Assembly (NCBI RefSeq): GCF_010730355.1
Contig: NZ_AP022576.1
Location: forward strand, 4,650,001 to 4,714,000
Origin: Mycobacterium florentinum
Lineage (GTDB): Bacteria; Actinomycetota; Actinomycetes; Mycobacteriales; Mycobacteriaceae
DNA length: 64,000 bases
Direction: 5' to 3'
A model generated the notes under the pieces. That model was not told the origin of the DNA. It saw nothing but the letters and a program-made list of their open reading frames with translations, and ran no database searches. A program made the position numbers and the translations under genes. Positions 27,755-36,573 of this stretch are shown here, piece by piece. The stretch's first letter is position 1. Every line of letters begins with the position of its first letter.

Positions 27755-28630
27755 TCAGGATCGTGATGCCGCTTTCGCGGGAGATTTCTTGGCGGGGGCC
27801 TTCTTTGCGGCCGTCTTCTTCGCCGGTGCCTTGCCGGCGCCGGAGCGCGCCTTCACGCTGGCCTCCAGCTTGGCGAGCAGATCGGAGACGTCTTCGGTCT
27901 CGTCCAGTTCTTTGGGCTTCTCCTCGGCGGTAAATGCCTCTCCGCCTTCGAGTTTCGCGTCGACGAGCTCCTGCAATTGCTCCTGGTAGGTGTCGCGATA
28001 GCGGTCCGGGTTGAAGTCTTCGGCCATCGACTCCACCACCTGCCCGGCCATCTTCAACTCCGCGGGCTTGATCTCGACCTTCTTGTCCAGCACCGGAAAG
28101 TCGGGGTCGCGGATCTCGTCTGGCCACAACAAGGTGTGCACCACCATCACGTTACGCTTGCCAAAGTCCTTCACCCGCAACGCCGCAAGCCGGGTCTTGT
28201 TGCGCAACGTGAAATGAACGATGGCCATCCGGTCGGTCTCGGCGAGCGTCTTGGCCAGCAGGACATACGATTTGGACGACTTCGAGTCCGGCTCCAGGAA
28301 ATAGCTGCGATCGAACATCATCGGGTCGATGTCGCCGGCCGGGACGAACTCCAGCACTTCGATTTCTCGGCTGCGTTCTTCGGGCAGGGTGGAGATGTCG
28401 TCGTCGGTAATCACCACCATCTGCCCGTCGTCGGATTCGTAGGCGCGGGCGATGTCCCGGTATTCGACAACCTCGCCATCCAGCTCGCACACCCGCTGGT
28501 AGCGGATGCGGCCGTTGTCCTTGGCATGCACCTGATGGAACTTGATGTCGTGGTCTTCGGTGGCGCTGTACACCTTGACCGGCACGTTGACGAGCCCGAA
28601 CGAGATCGAACCCTTCCAGATGGAGCGCAT
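27755..28630 (-). CDS. ku: Non-homologous end-joining protein Ku
   Basis: The 291-residue bacterial Ku starts MRSIWKGSISFGLVNVPVKVY. The core (residues 1-250) forms the ring that threads onto DNA ends and recruits LigD. The tail (about 255-291) is a Lys/Ala-rich extension (KAPAKKTAAKKAPAKKSPAK) as in other mycobacterial Ku proteins, which helps DNA binding and retention. The frame is open 35 codons further upstream, but that part is not homologous. ligD is not in the window. Confidence 0.96.
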   Translation of the reverse strand: MRSIWKGSISFGLVNVPVKVYSATEDHDIKFHQVHAKDNGRIRYQRVCELDGEVVEYRDIARAYESDDGQMVVITDDDISTLPEERSREIEVLEFVPAGDIDPMMFDRSYFLEPDSKSSKSYVLLAKTLAETDRMAIVHFTLRNKTRLAALRVKDFGKRNVMVVHTLLWPDEIRDPDFPVLDKKVEIKPAELKMAGQVVESMAEDFNPDRYRDTYQEQLQELVDAKLEGGEAFTAEEKPKELDETEDVSDLLAKLEASVKARSGAGKAPAKKTAAKKAPAKKSPAKAASRS

Positions 28631-28784
28631 GTTGTCAGTATGCCCATACGATCGCCGGCGAAACAGCCTGACAGGCCCGTGAGCTGGGGTTCGGCGGATT
28701 TTGGGTGCACCGCCGAGCGCCGGATTGCCCGGCACCGTGGCCGTGGTTTGGCCGCCGGGAATAGCGAAACTCGTTGACGGTCAA

Positions 28785-29861
28785 TCAGACCAGCGGGGGT
28801 GCGTCTCCGGAATAGTGGCGAACTTGATTGCCGCCGGCCCGTTTGGCTTCATACATGGCGGCGTCCGAGGTCCTGATCAGCTCATCGACGAGTTCCATGC
28901 CCGCGGTCGTCGGGCCGGTATCGAGCAAGGCGCTTGAGGTGCCGATGCTCGCGGTGATCTCAAAGGGCAGCGCGGCTATCGCCGCACACATTCGTTCGGC
29001 CATCCGCGCGGGGTCGGGCGTGGTCTTGACATCGGCGACGACGAATTCCTCTCCGCCCGCCCGGCCGATCACGGCGGTGGCACGACTGCTCTGCTGAAGC
29101 GCGGCGGCGACGGCGACCAACGCCCGATCGCCGGCAGCGTGGCCGTGCGTGTCGTTCAGCCGCTTGAATTCGTCGAGATCGATGACCACGACCACCAGAT
29201 AGCAGCCCGGTGTGTTGCGATGAACCCTGATCAGTTCGTATGCCGAGTTGTTGAAGGAGCGCCGGTTGTGCAGGCCGGTCAGCGGATCACGACCGGAGCT
29301 CTGCAGATCGGTTCGCAGCGTATGCACCAACGACTGCATGCCCAAGGGCACCCCGATGTTGAGTCCTACCACCACGATCAGGGAACCGGCGGTCAGCGCC
29401 ACGTCGCCCGTGTGCGCGATGACTCGATACGACAGGACCACCACGCACGTCGCGGCCACGGCGAGGTTGGCGAAAACGTAGGCCACGGTGTGGAAGTAGG
29501 CGATGTAACCGCCCAGGATCGCGAAAGTCGTGCACGCCATCAGTCCCACGTAGGGATTCGACAGTGTCAGCAGCGCCGCCGCGATCCCCGCCATTGCGAT
29601 GAGCAACCAACTGCTCGACTGACGTCGGGTCGGCCAGCGCTTCAACCGCAGGCTCGCGCCGGTGATTCCGCATGCCGATGCCGCGATGGTCACCGCCCGG
29701 GTCACATGATCCGCGGGCCCGGCCGGACTCCAGAGCATGATCAGCGGGATAGCCGCGAATGACGCGATGAAGACGGCCGATATCCTGCGCCACGGCGTCA
29801 GAAGGCCGTGACCGTCCAGGTAGGCGCTGATCCAGTCGAACTGGTCTGGCTGCTTTGCCAC
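28785..29861 (-). CDS. Membrane diguanylate cyclase (GGDEF domain), paralogue of 8099-9196
   Basis: The 358-residue GTG-start protein has six membrane segments (including LTLSNPYVGLMACTTFAILGG) and a C-terminal GGDEF domain with DPLTGLHNRRSF, IDLDEFKRLNDTHGH and RAGGEEFVVAD. The I-site position reads RATA instead of RxxD. It shares the same membrane region and domain layout with the first cyclase of this window, so the two are paralogues. The active-site residues look intact, so c-di-GMP synthesis is expected. Confidence 0.92.
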   Translation of the reverse strand: MAKQPDQFDWISAYLDGHGLLTPWRRISAVFIASFAAIPLIMLWSPAGPADHVTRAVTIAASACGITGASLRLKRWPTRRQSSSWLLIAMAGIAAALLTLSNPYVGLMACTTFAILGGYIAYFHTVAYVFANLAVAATCVVVLSYRVIAHTGDVALTAGSLIVVVGLNIGVPLGMQSLVHTLRTDLQSSGRDPLTGLHNRRSFNNSAYELIRVHRNTPGCYLVVVVIDLDEFKRLNDTHGHAAGDRALVAVAAALQQSSRATAVIGRAGGEEFVVADVKTTPDPARMAERMCAAIAALPFEITASIGTSSALLDTGPTTAGMELVDELIRTSDAAMYEAKRAGGNQVRHYSGDAPPLV

Positions 29862-29971
29862 GGAACTCGCCCATACCTCCTGCTTCGGTGGCGCCGTTGA
29901 GCGCCGTCGAACCAGGGTACGCCCGCATCCGAACCACCTCGGCCACCGAGGCGCGGGTGAAACTGCCGGGG

Positions 29972-30877
29972 CTAGAAGGCGATTGAGCGCAGCGCGGCGC
30001 GATCGGGCAGATCGGCGCCGGCGCGTCCGACGGTCAGCGCCGACACCAGCCCCGCCGACTCCAATGCCGCGGTCAGTTCGTCGAGCTGGATCCTGGCCAG
30101 CGCGGCCCGCCGGTCGCCGCCCAACAGGTCCATTTCCCAGAGTGCGTCGAGCAGGCCGACCATGAACGCGTCGCCGGCGCCGATGGTGTCGACCACCCGG
30201 ACCTGTTTGGGGGCCACCTGTGTCTCGCCCGCTGCGCAGAATGCCCGCGAACCGTGTTCGCCCATCGTGACGGCCACGATCGCGGGTCCCAGCGCCAACC
30301 AGGCTCGCGCCGTCCGCTCCGGCTCGTGGTCGGGATCGATCCAGCGCAGATCCTCATCGCTGACCTTGACGATGTCGCTGCGATCGATGAGGTGCTCGAT
30401 GCGTTGCCGCGCCAGATCCCGGTTCGCGATCAGCGACGGACGCACGTTGGGGTCCAGGGTGATCGTCGCCGACAGCCGGTAGGCGTCGAGCAACGCCGCG
30501 ACGGCCAAGCACCCCGGCTCGCGCACGGTCGCGATGGACCCGGTATGCACCAGCAACGGCGGCGCCACCTCGGGTGTGCCGGAGAGCTGCCAGTCCAGAT
30601 CGAAGGCGTAGGAGGCGGACCCGTCATCCGCGATCGTCGCGACCGCGGTCGGCGTCCGAGCACCCGTCGTGCTACCCGGAACAAGCCGTACGCCAGACGC
30701 TTTGACGTAATCCGCGATCCGACGGCCGTGCGGGTCGTCGGCTATGTGAGTCAGAAAGTCGACGTCGCGGCCCAGCCGGCCGAGCCCGACGGCGACGTTG
30801 AGCGGACTGCCGCCGACATGTTCGTCGTGCCCGACGATATCGATCAGCGCCTCGCCGACCACCAACGCGCGGTTCAT
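29972..30877 (-). CDS. PfkB-family carbohydrate kinase (fructokinase-like)
   Basis: The 301-residue ribokinase-fold protein has the N-terminal substrate motif GGSPLNVAVGLGRLG, central ITLDPNVRPSLI, and the C-terminal PfkB signature VVDTIGAGDAFMVG with the catalytic base Asp. It phosphorylates a sugar with ATP; the best guess within the family is fructose. No sugar transporter or hydrolase lies nearby to support a specific substrate. Confidence 0.88.
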   Translation of the reverse strand: MNRALVVGEALIDIVGHDEHVGGSPLNVAVGLGRLGRDVDFLTHIADDPHGRRIADYVKASGVRLVPGSTTGARTPTAVATIADDGSASYAFDLDWQLSGTPEVAPPLLVHTGSIATVREPGCLAVAALLDAYRLSATITLDPNVRPSLIANRDLARQRIEHLIDRSDIVKVSDEDLRWIDPDHEPERTARAWLALGPAIVAVTMGEHGSRAFCAAGETQVAPKQVRVVDTIGAGDAFMVGLLDALWEMDLLGGDRRAALARIQLDELTAALESAGLVSALTVGRAGADLPDRAALRSIAF

Positions 30878-30997
30878 CGCACCAACCGTAACGGCGAATT
30901 GCGGCGCAACCGTCGCGACGCTGCCACGTTCGATGGGTCGACGCGGCGTTGACCGGGCGACGCCGCTTCGAGCGGGAGTGGCCCGCTGTTCTTGCCG

Positions 30998-32206
30998 TTA
31001 CCGCGGTAAGCCCAGCAGGCGCTCACCGATGACATTGCGCTGGATTTCGTCGGTGCCGCCTCCGATCCTCAGGCCTGGAGCGAGCGTCGCGGCGCGCCCC
31101 CAAGCGTATGTGCCCCATTCTCCGGTGTCAGCCAGCATGCTCATTCCCAGGATGTGTTTGGCGGCTTCGATGCAGTTTCGCAGCAGCCGATTGCGCAGTA
31201 GCTTCAAGACCGACATCTCAGGACCGAGTAACTCGCCTCTTCGCTCGGCCGCGGCTAGGTTTGCGGCGGTGTGCTCAACCGCGGCGCCGAGGACGTAGCA
31301 GTCAACGACGGCATCCAAGACGCCGGCAGCCAATTGCCCGGTCGCGGCGGCCCGCCAGGCGAGATCGATAAGACGTTGTACTACAATCCAGTTCGGGTCT
31401 TCCGAGCTGTATCCGACCGCCTTGCGCTCACCGCCGAGCGTGGCCATGGCGACCTTCCAGCCATCGTTGACGTCACCCACTCGTCGGCTGTCAGGAATTT
31501 GGAGAGCGTCGAGAAACACCTCGTTGAAGTGAGCGCCACCACTCATTTCCCGGAGTGGTTGGACGTTGACGGCTGGGTCATGCATGTCGACGACGAACAT
31601 CGTGAGGCGGCGATGCTGGACGGCATCGTCGCCGGTGCGGGCCAGCAGCAGGCCGATGTCGCTGTAGTGGCCGCCCGACGTCCAGACTTTTTGGCCGGTC
31701 ACCACCCATCCGGATCCGTTCCGTACCGCCCGGGTAGACACCGCCGACAGGTCCGAACCCGCGCCCGGCTCCGAGAACAGCTGACACGCGATGATGTCGC
31801 CGCGCAGCATCATCGGCACCAGCTCTAACTTGAGCTGTTCGGATGCGCCGGCCAGCAACCCCGGGAGAACGATGTGCAGCGTCACGAAGACGGTGTTGAG
31901 CTTGGGCAGCCGGTACTGCAGACACATTTCGTCGAAGATGTCTTGACAGCGCTGATCGAGTTCGGCGCCCCCAAATGCACTGGGGCCCGTGATCCAGGCG
32001 AGGCCCTCGTCAAAGAGGTCTCGCTGCCATCGCTTTGCTTGCGCGAGTTGTTCTTCTTCCTCGGCGCGCTCTGGGCTGTCGAAGACCGGAATGGTGTCAG
32101 GGTCCTCGGAGTTCTCGCCAGCCGGGTTGTCGCGACGCTGCGCGTGTGCGTCAAGGAACCTGCGGCACTTCGCGGCAAAGGCGTCATGGTTGATGGCCTG
32201 GGTCAC
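30998..32206 (-). CDS. Acyl-CoA dehydrogenase (second gene of fadE pair)
   Basis: The 402-residue FAD enzyme starts at a GTG whose GTGA overlaps the stop of the upstream fadE. FAD/substrate motifs are CQLFSEPGAGSDLS, WVVTGQKVWTSGG and the C-terminal GGGTDEIQRNVIGERLLG. The usual catalytic Glu next to GTxEIQ is Gly here; a Glu at the isovaleryl/long-chain-type position (TLGGERKAVG) may serve instead. Tightly coupled fadE pairs in mycobacteria often form alpha2beta2 heterotetramers for bulky substrates such as steroid side chains; that is the likely arrangement here. Confidence 0.88.
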   Translation of the reverse strand: MTQAINHDAFAAKCRRFLDAHAQRRDNPAGENSEDPDTIPVFDSPERAEEEEQLAQAKRWQRDLFDEGLAWITGPSAFGGAELDQRCQDIFDEMCLQYRLPKLNTVFVTLHIVLPGLLAGASEQLKLELVPMMLRGDIIACQLFSEPGAGSDLSAVSTRAVRNGSGWVVTGQKVWTSGGHYSDIGLLLARTGDDAVQHRRLTMFVVDMHDPAVNVQPLREMSGGAHFNEVFLDALQIPDSRRVGDVNDGWKVAMATLGGERKAVGYSSEDPNWIVVQRLIDLAWRAAATGQLAAGVLDAVVDCYVLGAAVEHTAANLAAAERRGELLGPEMSVLKLLRNRLLRNCIEAAKHILGMSMLADTGEWGTYAWGRAATLAPGLRIGGGTDEIQRNVIGERLLGLPR

Positions 32207-33366
32207 TGGCGGAACTTGTGGTCGGGGAAAAGCTGGGTCGCCAGAGCATTCTTCAATACCGGTGGCGATCCGCCCGCCACCAATGCCGCCATCGCGTCGC
32301 GGTGCAGTCGTTGCGCGGCATGGTCGAGCGTTGTTCCGTCGCCGCCACACAAAACCATGGCATGGTGGGTCACCTTCGGCAGCATCGTGCAGCCAGACAG
32401 CTTGGCGAACGTCGATTCTCGGGCGTTCGGAAAACGACCGTCGATCGACGTGGAAGCTGCGCGGTAGGTCAGCAGGCGGTGCGCATCGATTGCCATTCGC
32501 ATTTCGACCAACGTGTGGTAGGTCGCCTGGAATTCGATGATTGGTTTGCCGAATGCCTGCCGGCCGGATGTGTAGCTGACCGCGACGTCGAATGCTGCCT
32601 CGGCGAGCGCCAGGCTCAACGTCGCGTTGTGGATGCGTTCCATATTGAACGCCATCATCAAGTCGGCGAAATGGCCCGGCCCGCGTACGACGTTCTCGCG
32701 CGGTATGACGCAATTGTCGAAGTGGACCTCACCATGGGGGAGTCCACGCGTGCCGGAGAACTGCGCTCCCCTTTCCAATCGCATTCCCGCGGTGCCCTTT
32801 TCGACGATCACCGCCCCGATGCCACGATGCCCGGGTTCGTCGCCGAACCGCACGAACGTCGCGTAGAGCTCGTTGGCCGGCGATCCGGTGATGAATCTCT
32901 TGGACCCGTTGATCACGTAGTTGTCGCCGTCGGGTGTCGCGGTAGTCGACAAAGCGGTCAAGTCCGAGCCGTGCTCTGGTTCGGTGAGCGCGATGGCGCA
33001 TGCTTTTCGGCCGCTGATAATATCGGGCAAGAACTTCTCGCGGGTCGCTTCGTCTTCGGCGCACAGCACGATCGTCGGTCCAGGACCAGTCGATCCGAAT
33101 GTCGGTTCCGCGACGATCCACGATTGCGACGTGTTGATGAGTGCCTCGACGGCCACCACGTAGTCGACCACCGTGAGTTCGACACCGCCGTATTTTGCCG
33201 GCATCGTCAGCCCGCAGAGGCCGGCCGCTGCCATCGCTTCGGCGACCGCACCGTAGGGAGCCGCATCGACCCGGTCCCACTCGTCGACATGTGAACGCCA
33301 CGGCCTGGCCGCCTCGACACCGCGCACCCGCAACTCTTGTTGTTTCTGTGAAAGCTCGAAGTCCAT
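32203..33366 (-). CDS. Acyl-CoA dehydrogenase (first gene of fadE pair)
   Basis: The 387-residue acyl-CoA dehydrogenase has an N-terminal helical domain, ALTEPEHGSDLTALS, YVINGSKRFITG, and the C-terminal region RDAMAALVAGGSPPV, where the EGT motif with catalytic Glu is absent. A Glu in FNMERIHNA occupies the alternative base position. It introduces the 2,3 double bond of acyl-CoAs, probably together with the overlapping downstream partner. The gene is divergent from the mce operon, and a 19-bp palindrome lies 22 nt before its start. Confidence 0.88.
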   Translation of the reverse strand: MDFELSQKQQELRVRGVEAARPWRSHVDEWDRVDAAPYGAVAEAMAAAGLCGLTMPAKYGGVELTVVDYVVAVEALINTSQSWIVAEPTFGSTGPGPTIVLCAEDEATREKFLPDIISGRKACAIALTEPEHGSDLTALSTTATPDGDNYVINGSKRFITGSPANELYATFVRFGDEPGHRGIGAVIVEKGTAGMRLERGAQFSGTRGLPHGEVHFDNCVIPRENVVRGPGHFADLMMAFNMERIHNATLSLALAEAAFDVAVSYTSGRQAFGKPIIEFQATYHTLVEMRMAIDAHRLLTYRAASTSIDGRFPNARESTFAKLSGCTMLPKVTHHAMVLCGGDGTTLDHAAQRLHRDAMAALVAGGSPPVLKNALATQLFPDHKFRQ

Positions 33367-33387
33367 CTCAACCCCTTGCTATTTTGG

Positions 33388-33406
33388 CTATCACTGTACA
33401 ATATAG
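33388..33406. promoter_or_regulatory. Candidate operator palindrome (fadE / yrbE divergent region)
   Basis: The sequence CTATCACTGTACAATATAG is an imperfect palindrome around TGTACA. Related sites occur at 44002-44016, 49722-49741 and 53382-53399, each in a divergent promoter region of the lipid island. It is a probable binding site of a local regulator, such as the double-TetR protein. Confidence 0.5.
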
Positions 33407-33604
33407 GACCAGCTTGGGAATGCGGTTAGAAGCGGGAGGGCGCGGCATGAGGACGGCACACGCCGGAAGCGGCGGCTGCTCGGCTTTCATCAACGGGAGT
33501 ACCCGGGCAGAGAAAGCGACACCAGTCGGCACGTCGAGATCCGTTATGCCACAGCGAACTAAGCGGGTCTGTCGAGCCATACTCCGGCTCAGCCGCCGTG
33601 GGCC

Positions 33605-34369
33605 ATGCGGGTGGACACTTCCATGAAGCCGGTTGTCGAGGTCGGCCGCTTCTTCGCGATGGCGCTCGATACCGCGGTGCTCACGTTCCGACGTCCTTTT
33701 GCGTGGCGAGAACTGCTGGAGCAGTCCTGGTTTGTGGCGCGCGTATCGCTCGTTCCGACACTGATGCTGTCGATTCCTTTCACGGTGCTGACCGTCTTCA
33801 CCCTGAATATCTTGTTGGTGGAGTTCGGAGCCGCCGACTATTCGGGCACCGGCACGGCATTGGGCGCGGTGACTCAGATCGGTCCGCTGGTCACCGTGCT
33901 TGTGGTCGCGGGCGCCGGGGCGACGTCGATGTGTGCCGACCTGGGAGCGAGGACAATCCGGGAGGAACTCGACGCGCTGCGGGTGCTCGGCATCAATCCG
34001 GTTCAAGCGCTGATCGTTCCACGCGTGCTGGGGGCGACCGCTGTCGCGTTCCTCTTGTCGGCGCTGGTCACCATCGTGGGGCTGGTCGGCGGCTTTGTGT
34101 TCTCTGTCTTCATCCAGCACGTGACACCGGGATCGTTTGTCGCCGGTCTCACGCTGCTCGTGGGTGCACCGGAGGTGATCATCTGCCTGATCAAGGCCGC
34201 CCTTTTTGGCCTGGCCGCCAGTCTGATCGCCTGCTACAAGGGTATTTCCGTTGTGCGCGGTCCTGCCGGGGTGGGCAATGCCGTCAATGAGACCGTTGTG
34301 TTCACGTTTGTCGCGTTATTCGTCATCAACGTGATCGCGACCGCGGTTGGAGTGAAGGCGACGACATGA
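33605..34369 (+). CDS. yrbEA: YrbEA-type permease of the Mce transporter
   Basis: The 254-residue MlaE-family integral membrane protein has five or six segments and the conserved cytosolic loop ADLGARTIREELDALRVLGINPVQALIVPR, the EAA-like contact for the Mkl ATPase. It forms the inner-membrane channel of the lipid importer with YrbEB. It opens a complete mce operon of eight genes. The ATG at 33605 is the longest start; ATG 33623 (MKPVVEVG) has a better GGTGGA site and may be the real one. The 238 bp upstream holds the divergent promoters. Confidence 0.93.
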   Translation: MRVDTSMKPVVEVGRFFAMALDTAVLTFRRPFAWRELLEQSWFVARVSLVPTLMLSIPFTVLTVFTLNILLVEFGAADYSGTGTALGAVTQIGPLVTVLVVAGAGATSMCADLGARTIREELDALRVLGINPVQALIVPRVLGATAVAFLLSALVTIVGLVGGFVFSVFIQHVTPGSFVAGLTLLVGAPEVIICLIKAALFGLAASLIACYKGISVVRGPAGVGNAVNETVVFTFVALFVINVIATAVGVKATT

Positions 34370-35220
34370 CGGTCGCGGTGCAAGCGGTGTTCCCCCGTAC
34401 GAACCGTGTCGTCGTGCACGGCGTCGGCAGTTGGAATCGCCTTGGGGTGCAGATGCAGTTCCATGCGCAGACGTTGCGGGGCATCGTTGACGCAGCCACC
34501 CGCTACAAGTTCGAGCTGCTGCGCCTGATCGCACAGATGAGCCTCGGAGGGTCAGGGGCCTTGGCGGTTATCGGCGGCACCGTGGTGATCGTCGGATTTT
34601 TGACCCTCTCGGCCGGGGCCCTGATCGCGGTACAGGGATACAACTCGCTTTCCGGAATGGGAGTGGAGGCGTTAACAGGTTTTATATCAGCATATTTCAA
34701 CGTGCGCTTGATCGCGCCGCTCGTTGCGGGGATCGGGTTGGCGGCCACGATCGGTGCCGGCGCGACCGCACAGATCGGCGCTATGCGGATCAACGAGGAG
34801 ATCGATGCGCTCGAGGCCATGGGCATTCGCTCCATCGCCTACCTGGCGTCCACCCGGGTGATTGCGGGTGTATTGGTCGTGATCCCGCTGTACTGTATCG
34901 CGGTCTTGATGTCGTTCCTCGCCGCTCGATTCGGAACGACGGCCATCTACGGACAGTCAACGGGTGTGTATGACCATTACTTCAATACGTTCTTGAGCCC
35001 GACCGACCTCATCTGGTCGTTCTTTCAGGCCATCACGATGGCGACGGTCATCATGCTGGTCCACACCTACTACGGCTTCGCCGCATCGGGGGGTCCTGCC
35101 GGCGTTGGCGAGGCGGTCGGGCGGGCCGTTCGGAGTTCGCTGGTGGCGGCGGTGTTCGTCACGCTGTTCGTCTCACTTGCGATCTACGGTCAATCCGGCA
35201 ACTTCAATCTGTCCGGTTAG
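34366..35220 (+). CDS. yrbEB: YrbEB-type permease of the Mce transporter
   Basis: The 284-residue MlaE-family permease starts in an ATGA overlap with YrbEA. It has a cytosolic N-terminal helix region, then membrane segments with GGTVVIVGFLTLSAGALIAV, and the loop GAMRINEEIDALEAMGIRSIAYLASTR contacting the ATPase. It is the partner of YrbEA in the heterodimeric channel of the importer. The mceA start lies 3 nt downstream. Confidence 0.93.
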   Translation: MTVAVQAVFPRTNRVVVHGVGSWNRLGVQMQFHAQTLRGIVDAATRYKFELLRLIAQMSLGGSGALAVIGGTVVIVGFLTLSAGALIAVQGYNSLSGMGVEALTGFISAYFNVRLIAPLVAGIGLAATIGAGATAQIGAMRINEEIDALEAMGIRSIAYLASTRVIAGVLVVIPLYCIAVLMSFLAARFGTTAIYGQSTGVYDHYFNTFLSPTDLIWSFFQAITMATVIMLVHTYYGFAASGGPAGVGEAVGRAVRSSLVAAVFVTLFVSLAIYGQSGNFNLSG

Positions 35221-35223
35221 CAC

Positions 35224-36573
35224 GTGGAAAGCTTTCTACCGGGTCGTAATCGACGCCTGCACCCAGGGTTGTGGACATTGGTCATGTTTGTCCTGATCGC
35301 CGCGCTGGTGCTGGTGACATCGGCGTTCTACGTCGGCAGCTTCAACTCCTACGTCCCGGTTACGCTGGTCGCCGATCGCGCAGGCCTGGTCATGGAGTCC
35401 GGCGGCAAGGTCAAACTGCGCGGAGTCCAGGTCGGGCGCGTTAGCCAGATCAATAGCGGCACCGATCGAGTGAGCCTGCAGCTGGAGATCTTTCCCGACC
35501 AGGTGAAGTACATACCCGCGAATGTGCTGGCACGCATCCGGGCGACGACGGCCTTCGGCGCGAAATACGTGGATCTGGTTTACCCGGAACATCCCCTTCC
35601 GCAACGGATCTCGGCGGGCCAGGTCCTGAAGAGCGAGAACGTCAGCACCGAAGTCAATACCATTTTCCAGAATCTCGTCAATCTGCTGCACAAGATCGAC
35701 ACCTCCAAATTGAACGCGATCCTGAGTGCGATCGCCGAAGGTGTGCGGGGGAAAGGCCAGACGATCGGCGAGGCGACCACCGCGGCCAACCAGGTGTTGA
35801 TCGCCCTGAATGAACGCGAGAAGACCGTAGGAGCGGATTGGTTAGCGCTCAAGGGATTCGCCGACACCTATGCGGCGGCGGCACCGGATATCATCGCCAC
35901 CCTCGATGCGGCGAGCACCACCAGCAAGACGATCAGCACCAACGCCGCAGCTCTGGATGCCCTCATGCTCAGTGTCATCGGGTTTTCCAACAGCGGAATC
36001 GATTTACTCGCACCTAACCTGGGCAACCTGGTGAATGCGGCCAACACCCTCCTGCCGATCACCGACCTGTTGTTCAAGTACAACCCGGAATACGCCTGTA
36101 CGATCTTGGGCGCCCAATTCTTTCACGACCACGGCTCCGGTGCCCTCGGCGGAAATGGACGGTCCGTCCAGCTCGACACCGCATTGCTGTTCGGTGATGA
36201 CCTGTACCGCTATCCGGACAACTTGCCGGTGGTCGCCGCAAAGGGAGGCCCCGGCGGCAAGCCGGGCTGCGGTTCGCTGCCCATCGTCGACAACAACTGG
36301 CCGCAGCGGTATCTCGTCACCAACACCGGTTGGGGGACGGGTCTTGACCTGCGCCCGAATCCGGGGATTGGGCATCCCTGGTGGATCAACTACCTCCCCG
36401 TTACCCGAGCCGTCCCCCAACTGCCCACGCTTCACGGGGTGGATGCGCCGGCGCCTGGTCCGGTAGTCCCACCCGGTAGCCCGCCCTACGGTGCGCCCTG
36501 GCACGCGCCCGACGGAACACCGCTATTTCCTAACGTGCCGATACCCACACCGACTCCGCAAGGAACCCCATGA
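35224..36573 (+). CDS. mceA: Mce family protein MceA
   Basis: The 449-residue GTG-start protein has one N-terminal membrane helix (LVMFVLIAALVLVTSAFYV), the MlaD/MCE domain (about residues 42-115: VTLVADRAGLVMESGGKVKLRGVQVG), a long helical region, a C-terminal Mce4_CUP1-type segment with NPEYACTILGAQFF and a Pro-rich tail. Six different Mce proteins assemble a tube across the periplasm that shuttles lipids to the YrbE channel. The phylogenetic class (mce1-8) cannot be settled by eye. Confidence 0.92.
   Translation: MESFLPGRNRRLHPGLWTLVMFVLIAALVLVTSAFYVGSFNSYVPVTLVADRAGLVMESGGKVKLRGVQVGRVSQINSGTDRVSLQLEIFPDQVKYIPANVLARIRATTAFGAKYVDLVYPEHPLPQRISAGQVLKSENVSTEVNTIFQNLVNLLHKIDTSKLNAILSAIAEGVRGKGQTIGEATTAANQVLIALNEREKTVGADWLALKGFADTYAAAAPDIIATLDAASTTSKTISTNAAALDALMLSVIGFSNSGIDLLAPNLGNLVNAANTLLPITDLLFKYNPEYACTILGAQFFHDHGSGALGGNGRSVQLDTALLFGDDLYRYPDNLPVVAAKGGPGGKPGCGSLPIVDNNWPQRYLVTNTGWGTGLDLRPNPGIGHPWWINYLPVTRAVPQLPTLHGVDAPAPGPVVPPGSPPYGAPWHAPDGTPLFPNVPIPTPTPQGTP

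Noticed and set aside
32203..33366. FadE as a catalytically dead enzyme because the EGT Glu is missing
   Set aside because: A Glu is present at the alternative base position used by isovaleryl- and long-chain-type dehydrogenases, so inactivity cannot be claimed.
33388..33406. KstR or KstR2 operator
   Set aside because: The palindrome lacks the AAC-n2-GTT core of KstR and the AAGCAAGCACTTGCTT-like core of KstR2.
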